Below are positions 36,907 through 46,500 of a DNA stretch of 64,000 bases, piece after piece. The stretch's first letter is position 1, and each line of letters starts with the position of its first letter. The translations under genes were made by a program, and so were the position numbers. The stretch comes from Wandonia haliotis (GTDB lineage: Bacteria; Bacteroidota; Bacteroidia; Flavobacteriales_D; Crocinitomicaceae): NCBI RefSeq assembly GCF_039523435.1, contig NZ_BAAAFH010000003.1, forward strand, positions 310,001 to 374,000, given 5' to 3'. The notes under the pieces were generated by a model. It searched no databases. It worked only from the letters and a program-made list of their open reading frames with translations, and was not told the origin of the DNA.

Positions 36907-38100
36907 ATGATACCATCTCAATACGTCAGCGAATTATTACTCAGACACAACTGTTTGATTATACCGGGTTTCGGTGGTTTTGTTGCACGTTATGCTCCCG
37001 CAAAAATTGATTGGAATCGTGGCGTGATAGCTCCTCCGTCCAAAGAGTTACTTTTTAATAGTCACCTGATTCAGAGTGATGGGTTGTTTGCAAATTATCT
37101 GGCAAATGTCCGTAACATCTCTTTCGAAGAGGCTGAACAACTATTGAAAGAACTGGCTTCGGATTGGAAAGGTCAGTTGAGTGAAGGGAAGCGTATTGAG
37201 ATCGAAAAGGTCGGTATTCTCTACAAGGAAACTTCCGGTGTAATAGCGTTTGAACAAGATCGCTTTTTTAACTTACTGTTAAGTTCTTTCGGACTAAAAG
37301 AAGTAACGTTTATTTCGGAAAAAGAAGAGAAAGTTACAGAACAACCGGTTTTGAAAAAGGTTGATCTGCAGGAAGCGATTGAAGCCCCGGAAAAGGTTGT
37401 GGCGGAAGAGCCGAAAGAGCTAAATGTTATACCGATCGGAACCTCTATCCGGAAAGGGAATCCTGTACAGGAAGTACCATCGGACGATGAAAAAATTATT
37501 CCGATTAACACGAAGAAGACGAAGAGTGGTTTCGGATGGAAATATCTTGCTGCTGCAGCAATGGTTCCTTTTGGGTTCTTCGCTTATTGGATTCCGATGA
37601 AAACAGATGTTCTGGAAAGCGGAAAAATAGCTTTGGCTGATTTTAACCCATTCAGAACGGTTCCCGAGTCTGTCTATTCTGCTGAAAAATTGTCGGATAC
37701 AGGTGTGGCAGAAGAATTGCACTACGACTGGGAAGAATTGACAAAAGATTTACCTCGGGAAATAGAAGTGTTTAATTACCGTTTCAACGAGAATCTGTAT
37801 ATACCTGTTCGGCTGATTGCAGACGAGAAAACAGCCTCAACTGGACAAACAGAAACCGTTGTTGTGTCTCCTCAATATTCAGGGAATTATCACCTGATTG
37901 CTGGTTGTTTCAGTTCTCAGGAGAATGCAGAAAATCTTGTGACGGACCTAAAGAACAAAGGATATGCTGCACGTATTCTGGATGTAAACAAAGGATTACA
38001 CAGGGTTACCATAGCTTCTTTTGAGAATCAGTCAGCAGCAGCAACTGAAATGAATACATTTTCTTCTCAGGGAATTTCAACCTGGGTTTTGAAGAAGTAA
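36907..38100 (+). CDS. HU-CCDC81 and SPOR domain protein
   Basis: A 397-residue protein with two N-terminal HU/CCDC81-like domains (residues 1-135: LIIPGFGGFVARY, then FEEAEQLLKELASDW). An acidic linker and one membrane helix (about 214-230) follow, then a C-terminal SPOR domain (YHLIAGCFSSQENAE...). SPOR domains bind denuded peptidoglycan at division septa. The HU-like part probably faces the cytoplasm. The start is ATG 36907. It ends convergently with the helicase gene, overlapping it by 24 bases. Confidence 0.88.
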   Translation: MIPSQYVSELLLRHNCLIIPGFGGFVARYAPAKIDWNRGVIAPPSKELLFNSHLIQSDGLFANYLANVRNISFEEAEQLLKELASDWKGQLSEGKRIEIEKVGILYKETSGVIAFEQDRFFNLLLSSFGLKEVTFISEKEEKVTEQPVLKKVDLQEAIEAPEKVVAEEPKELNVIPIGTSIRKGNPVQEVPSDDEKIIPINTKKTKSGFGWKYLAAAAMVPFGFFAYWIPMKTDVLESGKIALADFNPFRTVPESVYSAEKLSDTGVAEELHYDWEELTKDLPREIEVFNYRFNENLYIPVRLIADEKTASTGQTETVVVSPQYSGNYHLIAGCFSSQENAENLVTDLKNKGYAARILDVNKGLHRVTIASFENQSAAATEMNTFSSQGISTWVLKK

Positions 38101-41100
38101 TCCGTCTTTTCTGAAAACAACATTTATTTTCCAGTTCCGTTCGGATACTACCCGAAAAAGCGTCATCATTTTTTGTAGGGCTTGTTCGGATAAATAAGGG
38201 TCAAAGAAGGTTATTTCTCTTTTTTCGTTATCTATGGAACTTTCTAATCCAAATAAAGTGCGTGAAGCCGAGCCAAAATTGGTCGCTTCCGTTTCCAGCA
38301 TTCTCAGATAAACTTTCAATAATTCTACACCACGATTGTCAGAAGGAGGGAAATCAGTGTGATGTATAGAATGGAAAATATGTATTCCTTTTCGGGCACG
38401 GGTAAATAGGACATTTATCCGCTTTTCGCCCCCGCTTTGATTGAGGGGACCAAATCGAAGCGCAAACTTCCCGTCAGCATCATATCCATAACCGATACTG
38501 ACAACCAGAATGTCACATTCATCCCCCTGAATATTTTCCAGAGTAGACAGAAAGATACTTCCTTCATCTACTTTTTGGTTGAGAACCGGAGAAGCGTGTT
38601 GGGTGATTTCGTGTCGGATAAGATCCAGCTGTGCTTCCGAAAAAGCAACAATTCCCAGTTGGTCGTTGGGTGCAAAATCAGGAAGTAGCTCATTGAGCCA
38701 TGCGACAAGTTCTTTCGCTTCCTGAACATTACTCCTGTTTTCGAAAAGAGCATCTTTCACAAAATGTCCATGTATCCCTGAATACGAAGGCAGTTGACTT
38801 CCCGGAAGGATTTTCAATTTGCCTCCGTAAAAGTAATGGTTGCTGAAAGAAATCAGGTTTTCATGCAGGCTTCTGTAGTGTCCGAGGAGCATGTGCGCAT
38901 TAAAATGAAATAGCCCTCTGTTCAGAATATCTTCCCGCTCACGCGTACCACTTGTAAAGTAGACAGAAGGAGGCATTTGCATGGGATCGCCAACAAGACA
39001 GACTTTGGCAGATCGGTAAAGTGCCGGAATTGCGTGTTCCGTAGGAATCTGACTGGCCTCATCCATTACGAGAAAATCGAAAATTCCTTTTCTGTTGGGT
39101 ACAATTTTAGACAGGCTCAACGGATTGATCAACAAAATAGGTTTCAATAAATGAATCCAGTGTCGGGCCGGAGAATCGAGAAGTTCCCGTATCCCCGTAT
39201 GTTGACGGATTTTATTAAATTCTTTGACCAGAATGGATCGCCCTTTGCGTAGTTCAGTTTTCAACTGTTTTTGTTCCTGACTGAGCTGGGCGGCGGGTGT
39301 GGAAAGAAGCAAGTGATAATCCGAAAATTTTTGTGAAATGCGGTAAGCGAACTCCTGTGCGGAGAGTTGACAAAAGGTGTCTTCTTCCCGAATTAATTGT
39401 TTCAGATCTTCCTGAAATTCTTCTCCTGAGTAATGATACAGCTCGGGATGGAATTTTGCAAAGTTCTCTACCTGTCCGAGTGTTACTAATTCGTGTAAAA
39501 CTGAAAAATCATGCACGCCCGGTAACTCATAAAAAAAGACTTCATCTGTTTTCAGCAGGTTTTCTATGGATTTGCGGTGAGCGGATAAAAAATCAACTTC
39601 TTCTTCAATGCGACGAATTATTTCATTTAGAGAAAGGGATGCTGATACATGAATGTTTAATGTAATAAACCGATGAATCTGCGTAATTTCCCTGGAGTGT
39701 CGGACTAACTGTTGGAGTAATTTTTCAGAACTACTTCGTAAAGTCTTGACCAAGTGTGTATCCAGTTCATTGTATTGCCGGATCAATGATTCGAACAAAG
39801 GAATTTCTGTTTCCGGATAATGTACCCCATATTTAATGAGTTGCGCAGCTATTTTGCTCTGTTCTTTCTGTTTTTGGAGAATGTCTTTTTTCAGAGAAAG
39901 CGCCTGTAAGGCAAGTTTTCTTGAAAAGACTACCGGTGCATAATCTGCAATAAATCGTGCCTTCCATCTGCGATAGGATAGTGACCAGTTCTTTTTCTCT
40001 GTAAAAACTCTCAGTGCTTCTTCCAGTTCGGTATCGCTCCAGTTCTTTTTCCATTTTTGTTGCTCGTAGGGAGCTGTGTTTTCCAGCTCACGGGTCACCT
40101 TGAGGTACTTTCCGGATAGTTTCCGAAAACGTTTCTGATCAGTTGATTCGTGTTCAAAGAGTGCTTTGTTGCGAGAAAAAAGTTCATGACTCAATACCTG
40201 CGCGTGAATTGTTTTTCGATAAAGCACAGCCCATTCGGAAAGCGGATAATTTTCTGAAACTTCCTCTATTTCCTGAGAAAGAAAAGTTATTGTCTTCCGG
40301 ATAATGGTGAGATCGGTTTTTAGAGACCCGAGAGAATCATCACGGAAGAAGACAGAAGGTTTAAGACAGAAGCAGCTGCAGTTTGAAAAGGATGTTCCAT
40401 ACTGCAATGCATATTGTGTAGCTAAATAATCAAGTGTAGGATGTAGTTTTTCCCAGGTATCTTTTTTCGGAACCGAATGAAACAGAGGGGAAAGGTTGTT
40501 TGGAATAGAACCGATAACCGGAAGACCCTGTAATCGGCTTAGTTTGTTTTGCAGAATTTCTTTTTTAGCCGGGTAGGAAGCAATTTGTGGTTGCTTAACA
40601 GGTGTGTTTTCAACAAATAACCATGTTTCCTTCAGGGATTGTATAAAGTCTGACTTTTCTTTCTCTGTATGAAAAACAGAGGCGCAAAATCTGTCTAGTC
40701 CAATAGATTCAAAACGGGTTTTGATCACTTCCAGTGCTGCCAGTTTTTCAGAAGCGAGAACCGTTCTTTTCCCGGAAAGAGCATGCTGAAAAAGTGTATT
40801 AACGATCAGTTGGCTCTTTCCTGAACCCGGAGGACCAATAATTACCAGATTTTCTCCATCCTGTATTTTGGTAATGGCTTCCTGTTGATAGGTGTCGAGC
40901 GGAAAAACACACGCTTTTTCAGGAAGTGAATTTGTTGGTTCATTTCTTCTTTCCCCGTTAAAAAAAGTACCGATCAGTGAGTCTTCTGAATGTTGGTCCA
41001 GAAGGTAATCATCCATGTCTTTTAAAAGGGAAAAACGATGGTAATGAAAATTGCCCAACAGAAAACAGGGTTGCAAATTCCAGTCGGTAACCTCGGGGAG

Positions 41101-41523
41101 TGATTCCGAGTCTTGTATCTCAATACCGAAAAGTTCTTTTAATTTTCCTGAGAGAAAGGGATTGATAAACGTTTCTTCCTGTATACTGAGCCGGATTTCA
41201 TTTTTGATTTTGTCTGTAGAATAAAGAACTTCCTGAAGCCGGAAAGGACTCCGGAAATTTTTCTTTCCATCATTCCACTCGAGTATATGGGTGACAAGTG
41301 AAAGGCTGTTTACACCCGAGTTCTGTCGGTAGCGCTCTGCTTCTGCTGCTATCTTTTTCCAGACAGGGGTTATGGGAATCCGGATTTCATTTTGTTCGAC
41401 AGAGTTTCCTTCCAGTTCCAGAAAACCTTTTCCCGATTCAGGGAGGTGAATGAGCACATCATTTCCCGAAGAACGGAGGAGTTCCTCTTTCCAGGCGATA
41501 ATTTGCTCTTTCCAGCTATTCAT
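38077..41523 (-). CDS. large superfamily 1 (DNA2/UPF1-like) helicase
   Basis: A 1148-residue protein. An N-terminal region of about 200 residues precedes the Walker A motif GPPGSGKS (230-237). A 580-residue insertion rich in helices separates it from the Walker B motif MDEAS (820-824). Motif III is GDPMQMPP (845-852), followed by QGDE near 999 and the arginine motif TRAR (1042-1045). This is the DUF4011/AAA_11-AAA_12 type of helicase. The C-terminal nuclease domain often found in relatives is absent. Role unknown; such proteins occur in both repair and defence contexts. Confidence 0.88.
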   Translation of the reverse strand: MNSWKEQIIAWKEELLRSSGNDVLIHLPESGKGFLELEGNSVEQNEIRIPITPVWKKIAAEAERYRQNSGVNSLSLVTHILEWNDGKKNFRSPFRLQEVLYSTDKIKNEIRLSIQEETFINPFLSGKLKELFGIEIQDSESLPEVTDWNLQPCFLLGNFHYHRFSLLKDMDDYLLDQHSEDSLIGTFFNGERRNEPTNSLPEKACVFPLDTYQQEAITKIQDGENLVIIGPPGSGKSQLIVNTLFQHALSGKRTVLASEKLAALEVIKTRFESIGLDRFCASVFHTEKEKSDFIQSLKETWLFVENTPVKQPQIASYPAKKEILQNKLSRLQGLPVIGSIPNNLSPLFHSVPKKDTWEKLHPTLDYLATQYALQYGTSFSNCSCFCLKPSVFFRDDSLGSLKTDLTIIRKTITFLSQEIEEVSENYPLSEWAVLYRKTIHAQVLSHELFSRNKALFEHESTDQKRFRKLSGKYLKVTRELENTAPYEQQKWKKNWSDTELEEALRVFTEKKNWSLSYRRWKARFIADYAPVVFSRKLALQALSLKKDILQKQKEQSKIAAQLIKYGVHYPETEIPLFESLIRQYNELDTHLVKTLRSSSEKLLQQLVRHSREITQIHRFITLNIHVSASLSLNEIIRRIEEEVDFLSAHRKSIENLLKTDEVFFYELPGVHDFSVLHELVTLGQVENFAKFHPELYHYSGEEFQEDLKQLIREEDTFCQLSAQEFAYRISQKFSDYHLLLSTPAAQLSQEQKQLKTELRKGRSILVKEFNKIRQHTGIRELLDSPARHWIHLLKPILLINPLSLSKIVPNRKGIFDFLVMDEASQIPTEHAIPALYRSAKVCLVGDPMQMPPSVYFTSGTREREDILNRGLFHFNAHMLLGHYRSLHENLISFSNHYFYGGKLKILPGSQLPSYSGIHGHFVKDALFENRSNVQEAKELVAWLNELLPDFAPNDQLGIVAFSEAQLDLIRHEITQHASPVLNQKVDEGSIFLSTLENIQGDECDILVVSIGYGYDADGKFALRFGPLNQSGGEKRINVLFTRARKGIHIFHSIHHTDFPPSDNRGVELLKVYLRMLETEATNFGSASRTLFGLESSIDNEKREITFFDPYLSEQALQKMMTLFRVVSERNWKINVVFRKDGLLLQNPG

Positions 41524-41547
41524 TCTGATCGTGTCGTTTGATCAAAA

Positions 41548-42159
41548 TTACTGAATTCGTTTGAATTGGATTCCTTTTTCCTGTCCCCATTTCAAAAGCA
41601 AAGGAAGTATGATTTTGAGTTGTTTTTCGGCTTTTACGTTGTCGTGTAACACAAGGATGTCGCCTTGTTGGTAGGATCGTATATAACGATTAAAGACATC
41701 ATGCATATCAACATTCGGATCAAAATCATAAGTCAGGAAAGACCACATAATTGTGCGAAAATCCGCGCCTATTTTTTTTTGTTGGGATCGTTTTATTTTT
41801 CCGTAAGGTGGTCGGAACAACGATGAAGAGATATGTTGTGAAGCTTGATTGACATTTTCCAGATAGTCGTGAAAAGATGTCTTCCAGCCGTTTACATGAT
41901 GCATAGTGTGATTTCCGACGGAATGCCCCTGCCTGAGAATTTCGGAATACCGTTCGGGATAGTTAATCACATTATTTCCCACACAAAAAAAAGTAGCTTG
42001 TGCGTCATGTTCCTGTAATGTATCAAGAATCCAGCTGGTCAGCTTTTCGGTTGGCCCGTCATCAAAAGTAAGATAAACAACAGACTCGTTACAAGGTAAA
42101 CTCCACGTTTGCCCGGGGTAAACCCGACGGAACAAACGTGGAGTCCGGTAGAATTTCAT
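41548..42159 (-). CDS. polysaccharide deacetylase (NodB homology, CE4)
   Basis: A 203-residue carbohydrate esterase: TFDDGP with catalytic Asp33 and metal ligand Asp34, the metal-binding His84-xxx-His88 in GNHTMHHV, RPPYG near 116, and ILVLHDN near the C-terminus. There is no signal peptide, which is atypical for an enzyme acting on wall glycans. It sits 3 bases downstream of the DUF2723 gene and is probably co-transcribed with it. Confidence 0.92.
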   Translation of the reverse strand: MKFYRTPRLFRRVYPGQTWSLPCNESVVYLTFDDGPTEKLTSWILDTLQEHDAQATFFCVGNNVINYPERYSEILRQGHSVGNHTMHHVNGWKTSFHDYLENVNQASQHISSSLFRPPYGKIKRSQQKKIGADFRTIMWSFLTYDFDPNVDMHDVFNRYIRSYQQGDILVLHDNVKAEKQLKIILPLLLKWGQEKGIQFKRIQ

Positions 42160-42162
42160 TAT

Positions 42163-45100
42163 TTAATTCAGTTCAATACCATGCACTAAACCAAGTCGAA
42201 GCGCCTGATCTTCAAGACTAAGTATTGCTGCGCTATATTTTTTGTTGGCTCTGTCTTTACCTGCGTCTGCTTCTTTCATGGAGGAAACCAACGATTTGAA
42301 TCGGTTTCGGAACCCTGAAATATAACGTTCTGCTCGTGCTGTGAAAGCATCTTTCACTCCTTTTTCTTCAGCAACACCGTACATATTCAGATAAGCATCC
42401 ATGGCAGAGAACATAAACACATCTATTTCCTGTGCAATATATGGTCTTGAGTCAAGAACGAAATCAATCGTTGCTTCCAGATGATCGGCAACTTTCATGG
42501 CAAGTGCTTCAGCTTTTTCATTTGCTCCGACAATATAAAGAACACGTGCGTACTCATGTACTTTTCCGTCTTCGTAATTGTACAGATAATCCAATCCTGC
42601 TCCTTCAGGAAGCGGTTGTCTTGATGTATTCGGCTCACCATAATCAATAACGTTCTCAAGCGGCAGAACTTCCATTGCATAGTCAATTACACGGACAACA
42701 TCTTCTTTTGCCTGATCCCGCAATTCGATTGCTTTGCTCAGTTCGTTACCGGTTTGCAGTGAGTCAGCCGTTTCTGATAAAAGATCTATTTTCTTTGTTT
42801 GCTGATCATATTCACGTGCGTATTGCTCTGCAAGAACAAAGAAGTAATGACGGTATTGGCTGGTATGCCTTCTTACATAGTAATCAACCAAAGTAGAAAG
42901 ATCTTTTTTGTTCCCCCACTTATACACCTCCATCAGGTTTTTATCCAGCTGTTTCAGATTCACTTGTTCTCCTTTAACAGGATGTAACTTGTAAACCATT
43001 CCTTCCATTGTTACATAACCGGACTGGAACAATGCTTTTCCAACTTCAGAAGCATAAGGACTTGAGAAGTAGATGTTTCTTTCCCAGTTAAAGTTGGAAA
43101 GAATATCCATCATAATAACCTGTTCTTTGGTGATCGCTGAAACGGGGATTCGGAAACGAACTCCTTCTTCTGACACCTTGCTTAACTGGTCTTCACGGAT
43201 GATCCTGTTTTCCACCAACTTTTGTTTGTCATCTACCGGGATAATAAATCCGGAAGAAGGGAAAATACGAAGAGTTTCTATTCTGCCTCTTCCTTCACGA
43301 TTCATCAGGTAATCATCATTTCTTGTGAAATCCAATGCGTAATCGATAGGTAAGTAGTCGATTGCATCTTCCAGATTCTGCATGTTTTTCTGAACCTGAT
43401 CGAACATTTCTTTCGAGATACCTCCCTGTGAGCTACTTTGAAGCAAAGTGATAGACAACTTCATAAACTGGTTAAAGTCTGCAAGTGTTGCGTCACCTTC
43501 ACGTGGTTCCGTCAGGAAAGTCATTACTTCCGGGTTTCGTGATGCAATTTCCGTTTTTCCAAGTAGATTGGCCAATGTGAATCCTGCATTTCGGAAGGCC
43601 GTGTTAAAGATTTTCTGATTCGCTTTAATCTTTTCACTATAGACTTCATCAACAAGTGCCTTGTCGTATGAAGTTGCCATGTCCATATAGGAATTCAGGA
43701 AATATACAGCATCTGTTTTTCCTATGTGCATCGCGTACTGGTCTTCTCTGAACTTAATCGGCAATGGTTCCGATTCATACGTTTTCATCGTCATTTGTTC
43801 CGTGTACCAGTCTGTTTGAAGAAGTGACAGGTTACTTACCCGTACACTCGTTTTATGTCCTTCTACCTCCTGAAGATACCATAACGGGAAAGTATCGTTA
43901 TCTCCATTGGTAAAAATAATAGAGTTGTCTTCACAGGAATTGAGGTAATTTTTTGCAAGATCAAGGGCAGGAGCTCTTCCGCTTCTGTCATGATCGTCCC
44001 ATCCCTGAACAGCCATTACAATAGGAACGGCCAAAGAAAGAAGCAGTGCAACAATTGCGCCGTGGTGTTCCTGTTTGAGTTTTCCTCTGAGACCATACAT
44101 AACACCTAACGCTGCCATTCCTACAACTGAAATGAAAAGCCAGCTAAGCGATCCTGAATAGTTTCCTGCATTCAAATCTCCTACAAAGAACACAAGTAAT
44201 CCGGCTCCTGTAACTATAGCACCCGCTTGTAGTTGTTCTTTTTTCCAACTTGTAAAGGCATCATAGAGAGCGTAAACACCCAGACCTATCCACATGGCAA
44301 AGGCATAGAAGGATGCGGCATAAGCATAATCACGTTCACGCGGTTCGTAAGGCTTTTGATTCAGATAGACAACAATAGCCAAACCGGTAAACAGGAATAC
44401 CAAAAATACGACAAAAGCATCTTTGGGAGCTTTGTAGAAATGGAATACCAGACCGATCAAACCGAGAATAAGAGGTAAGAAAAAGAACGAATTATTACTT
44501 GGGTTGTCTCTGGTGAATAAAGGAGCCTTTGATTGATCTCCAAGTCGTTGTGAGTCGATAAAATCAACACCGGATTTCCAGTTTCCACGCATTACGTCTC
44601 CGTGTCCCTGAATATCATTCTGACGACCGGCAAAGTTCCACATGAAGTAACGGAAATACATCCAGTTAATCTGATAGTTTACAAAATACGTAAGGTTTTC
44701 ACCAAATGTAGGTAGACGTTGACCATCGGTTGTGGCAATAGCTGGTTTCCCACTATGAGAAGGACCGTTACTATTGTAACCGGACCATTTTTTGTAACCG
44801 TCTACTTTGCGTTGGTCCTGACTCCAGAACATACGTGGGAAGACGGTCATGTGTTCGCCGTGATAAACATATTTCTGATTTTTACCATCGTTCACCATGA
44901 AATATTTCTCGACGATTTGGGCGTTATTGTCTTTCGCAAATTCTTTTGCCAGACTTTCGGATTTGAACCCTTTAAGTTCTTTATCTCCTTTTGTTACGAC
45001 AAATTTTCGTTGGAAAACAGGGGATTTGTCAGCTGTTTCTTTGGGTGCTGAATTCCAGTATTCTCCGTAAAGAATCGGCCACGATCCGTATTGTTCTCTT

Positions 45101-46128
45101 TTCAGATAGGAATGAAGTGTAACAAGATTCTCCGGGTCATTTTCATCCAACGGCGGGTTGGCATTGGATCGGATAACAATCGTTGCAAATGAGCCATAAC
45201 CGATGAATAGTACAACCAGACCGAGTATTGCTGTATTAGCAATCGGTAAGTTTTTCTTCTGTGTTATGAACAGCCCTACTACGAGTAAAAGAATAACCGC
45301 AATGAAGAAGAAAATAGCTCCCGAGTTAAACGGCATGCCAAGTGTGTTTACAAAGAAAATCTCTGTTTTGGACGCCAGTGAAATTGTTCCCGGAATAATT
45401 CCTTCCTGAATAAATGCAAGGGCAATTACTCCTATGATACCCGTTACAAAGAAGCTAAGTGTATTAACATTTTCCCACTTATTAAAGTAGATAACATAAG
45501 CGATGGCCGGAATAACCAATAGTCCCAAAAGGTGAACCCCGATAGCCAGTCCAAACAAGAACATGATAAGAATAAGCCAGCGGGTTGAACTTTTGTGGTG
45601 AACAAGTTCTCCGAACTTTACAGCGTCCGACTCTTCGTCCCATTTAAGGATCGCCCAGAAAATGGCAGCCGTAAACAGCGAGGACATTGCATATACCTCA
45701 CCTTCAACAGCAGAAAACCAGAAGGATTCAGAGAATGTATAAGCCAGAGCGCCAATAAATGCACTTCCCTGGATAGCAATTATTTGTCCTTTTGTTAACT
45801 GTCGGTTATTGTCTTTAAAAGCAATCTTCTTTGCCAGCATGGTGATGGACCAATACATAAACAGGATCGTGAACGAACTGGATAAAGCCGACATGGAGTT
45901 GACCATCATCGCAACATTCTCCGGATCGACAAAGAAAGAGAACAGACGTCCTACCAACATAAAGAAAGGAGCCCCCGGAGGGTGTCCTACTTCTAATTTA
46001 TAGGCAGCAGTAATGTACTCGCCACAGTCCCAGAGGCTGACCGTGTCTTCAATAGTTATCAAATAAACGATCGTGGCAATTGCAAAAGTAAGCCAGCCGC
46101 CTATAAGGTTTGTTTTTCTATAGTTCAT
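42163..46128 (-). CDS. DUF2723 membrane protein, probable protein O-mannosyltransferase-like
   Basis: A 1321-residue protein. The N-terminal half holds many membrane helices with the family-typical opening WLTFAIATIVYLITIEDTVS followed by WDCGEYI and KLEVGHPPGAPFF, the Asp/Glu loop of GT-C transferases. The C-terminal half (from about residue 700) is a long soluble, helix-rich region. DUF2723 proteins are regarded as GT-C glycosyltransferases and are nearly universal in Bacteroidota, where O-glycosylation of exported proteins is common. It is followed by the deacetylase gene. Confidence 0.9.
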   Translation of the reverse strand: MNYRKTNLIGGWLTFAIATIVYLITIEDTVSLWDCGEYITAAYKLEVGHPPGAPFFMLVGRLFSFFVDPENVAMMVNSMSALSSSFTILFMYWSITMLAKKIAFKDNNRQLTKGQIIAIQGSAFIGALAYTFSESFWFSAVEGEVYAMSSLFTAAIFWAILKWDEESDAVKFGELVHHKSSTRWLILIMFLFGLAIGVHLLGLLVIPAIAYVIYFNKWENVNTLSFFVTGIIGVIALAFIQEGIIPGTISLASKTEIFFVNTLGMPFNSGAIFFFIAVILLLVVGLFITQKKNLPIANTAILGLVVLFIGYGSFATIVIRSNANPPLDENDPENLVTLHSYLKREQYGSWPILYGEYWNSAPKETADKSPVFQRKFVVTKGDKELKGFKSESLAKEFAKDNNAQIVEKYFMVNDGKNQKYVYHGEHMTVFPRMFWSQDQRKVDGYKKWSGYNSNGPSHSGKPAIATTDGQRLPTFGENLTYFVNYQINWMYFRYFMWNFAGRQNDIQGHGDVMRGNWKSGVDFIDSQRLGDQSKAPLFTRDNPSNNSFFFLPLILGLIGLVFHFYKAPKDAFVVFLVFLFTGLAIVVYLNQKPYEPRERDYAYAASFYAFAMWIGLGVYALYDAFTSWKKEQLQAGAIVTGAGLLVFFVGDLNAGNYSGSLSWLFISVVGMAALGVMYGLRGKLKQEHHGAIVALLLSLAVPIVMAVQGWDDHDRSGRAPALDLAKNYLNSCEDNSIIFTNGDNDTFPLWYLQEVEGHKTSVRVSNLSLLQTDWYTEQMTMKTYESEPLPIKFREDQYAMHIGKTDAVYFLNSYMDMATSYDKALVDEVYSEKIKANQKIFNTAFRNAGFTLANLLGKTEIASRNPEVMTFLTEPREGDATLADFNQFMKLSITLLQSSSQGGISKEMFDQVQKNMQNLEDAIDYLPIDYALDFTRNDDYLMNREGRGRIETLRIFPSSGFIIPVDDKQKLVENRIIREDQLSKVSEEGVRFRIPVSAITKEQVIMMDILSNFNWERNIYFSSPYASEVGKALFQSGYVTMEGMVYKLHPVKGEQVNLKQLDKNLMEVYKWGNKKDLSTLVDYYVRRHTSQYRHYFFVLAEQYAREYDQQTKKIDLLSETADSLQTGNELSKAIELRDQAKEDVVRVIDYAMEVLPLENVIDYGEPNTSRQPLPEGAGLDYLYNYEDGKVHEYARVLYIVGANEKAEALAMKVADHLEATIDFVLDSRPYIAQEIDVFMFSAMDAYLNMYGVAEEKGVKDAFTARAERYISGFRNRFKSLVSSMKEADAGKDRANKKYSAAILSLEDQALRLGLVHGIELN

Positions 46129-46266
46129 GTTCTTTGATTACGTAATGGTCTTGCGAATTTATAAATATATCCGTTGAGGTAAGGGTGAAAAGTGGTAAAA
46201 AATCATAAAAACACGTGTTTAAACCAACAACAGCCCCGTTTTTTTCAACTTTTTTTGAATGCTTCT

Positions 46267-46297
46267 CTTGCTAATAAGAAAAAATGTATTACTTTTG
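46267..46297 (+). promoter_or_regulatory. promoter of tRNA-Gln
   Basis: TTG at 46268-46270, a 19-base spacer, and TACTTTTG at 46290-46297 match the Bacteroidota sigma-A pattern TTTG-N19-TAnnTTTG. The tRNA begins 11 bases downstream. Confidence 0.65.
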
Positions 46298-46307
46298 TGC
46301 CCACAAT

Positions 46308-46380
46308 TGTCCCATGGTGTAACTGGCAACACGTCTGATTTTGGTTCAGAAGAGTCTAGGTTCGAGCCCTAGTGGGACAA
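46308..46380 (+). tRNA. tRNA-Gln(TTG)
   Basis: A 73-base cloverleaf: acceptor stem TGTCCCA/TGGGACA, anticodon stem TCTGA/TCAGA with anticodon TTG at 46341-46343, a T-arm with GTTCGAGCC, and discriminator A at 46380. CCA is not encoded. The 3' end marks the left side of the accessory island and is a classic type of integration site. Confidence 0.95.
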
Positions 46381-46381
46381 C

Positions 46382-46412
46382 AAAAAGCTTCATCATCAGG
46401 TGGAGCTTTTTT
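46382..46412 (+). terminator. terminator of tRNA-Gln
   Basis: AAAAAGCTTCATC and GGTGGAGCTTTTT can pair (with two G-T pairs), followed by a run of T and then TTTTT. Confidence 0.75.
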
Positions 46413-46500
46413 CTTTTTAGGAATTGCCAAAACTTTGCCGAAAAATCTTATTTCTGAATTTGGATGTTATATTTGCGATAGGTCAATACACTAACCAATT

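Noticed and set aside
35696..36916. Long N-terminal extension of the glycosyltransferase from 36916
   Set aside because: The first 50 residues are not family-like, and ATG 36766 begins a normal GT-B fold.
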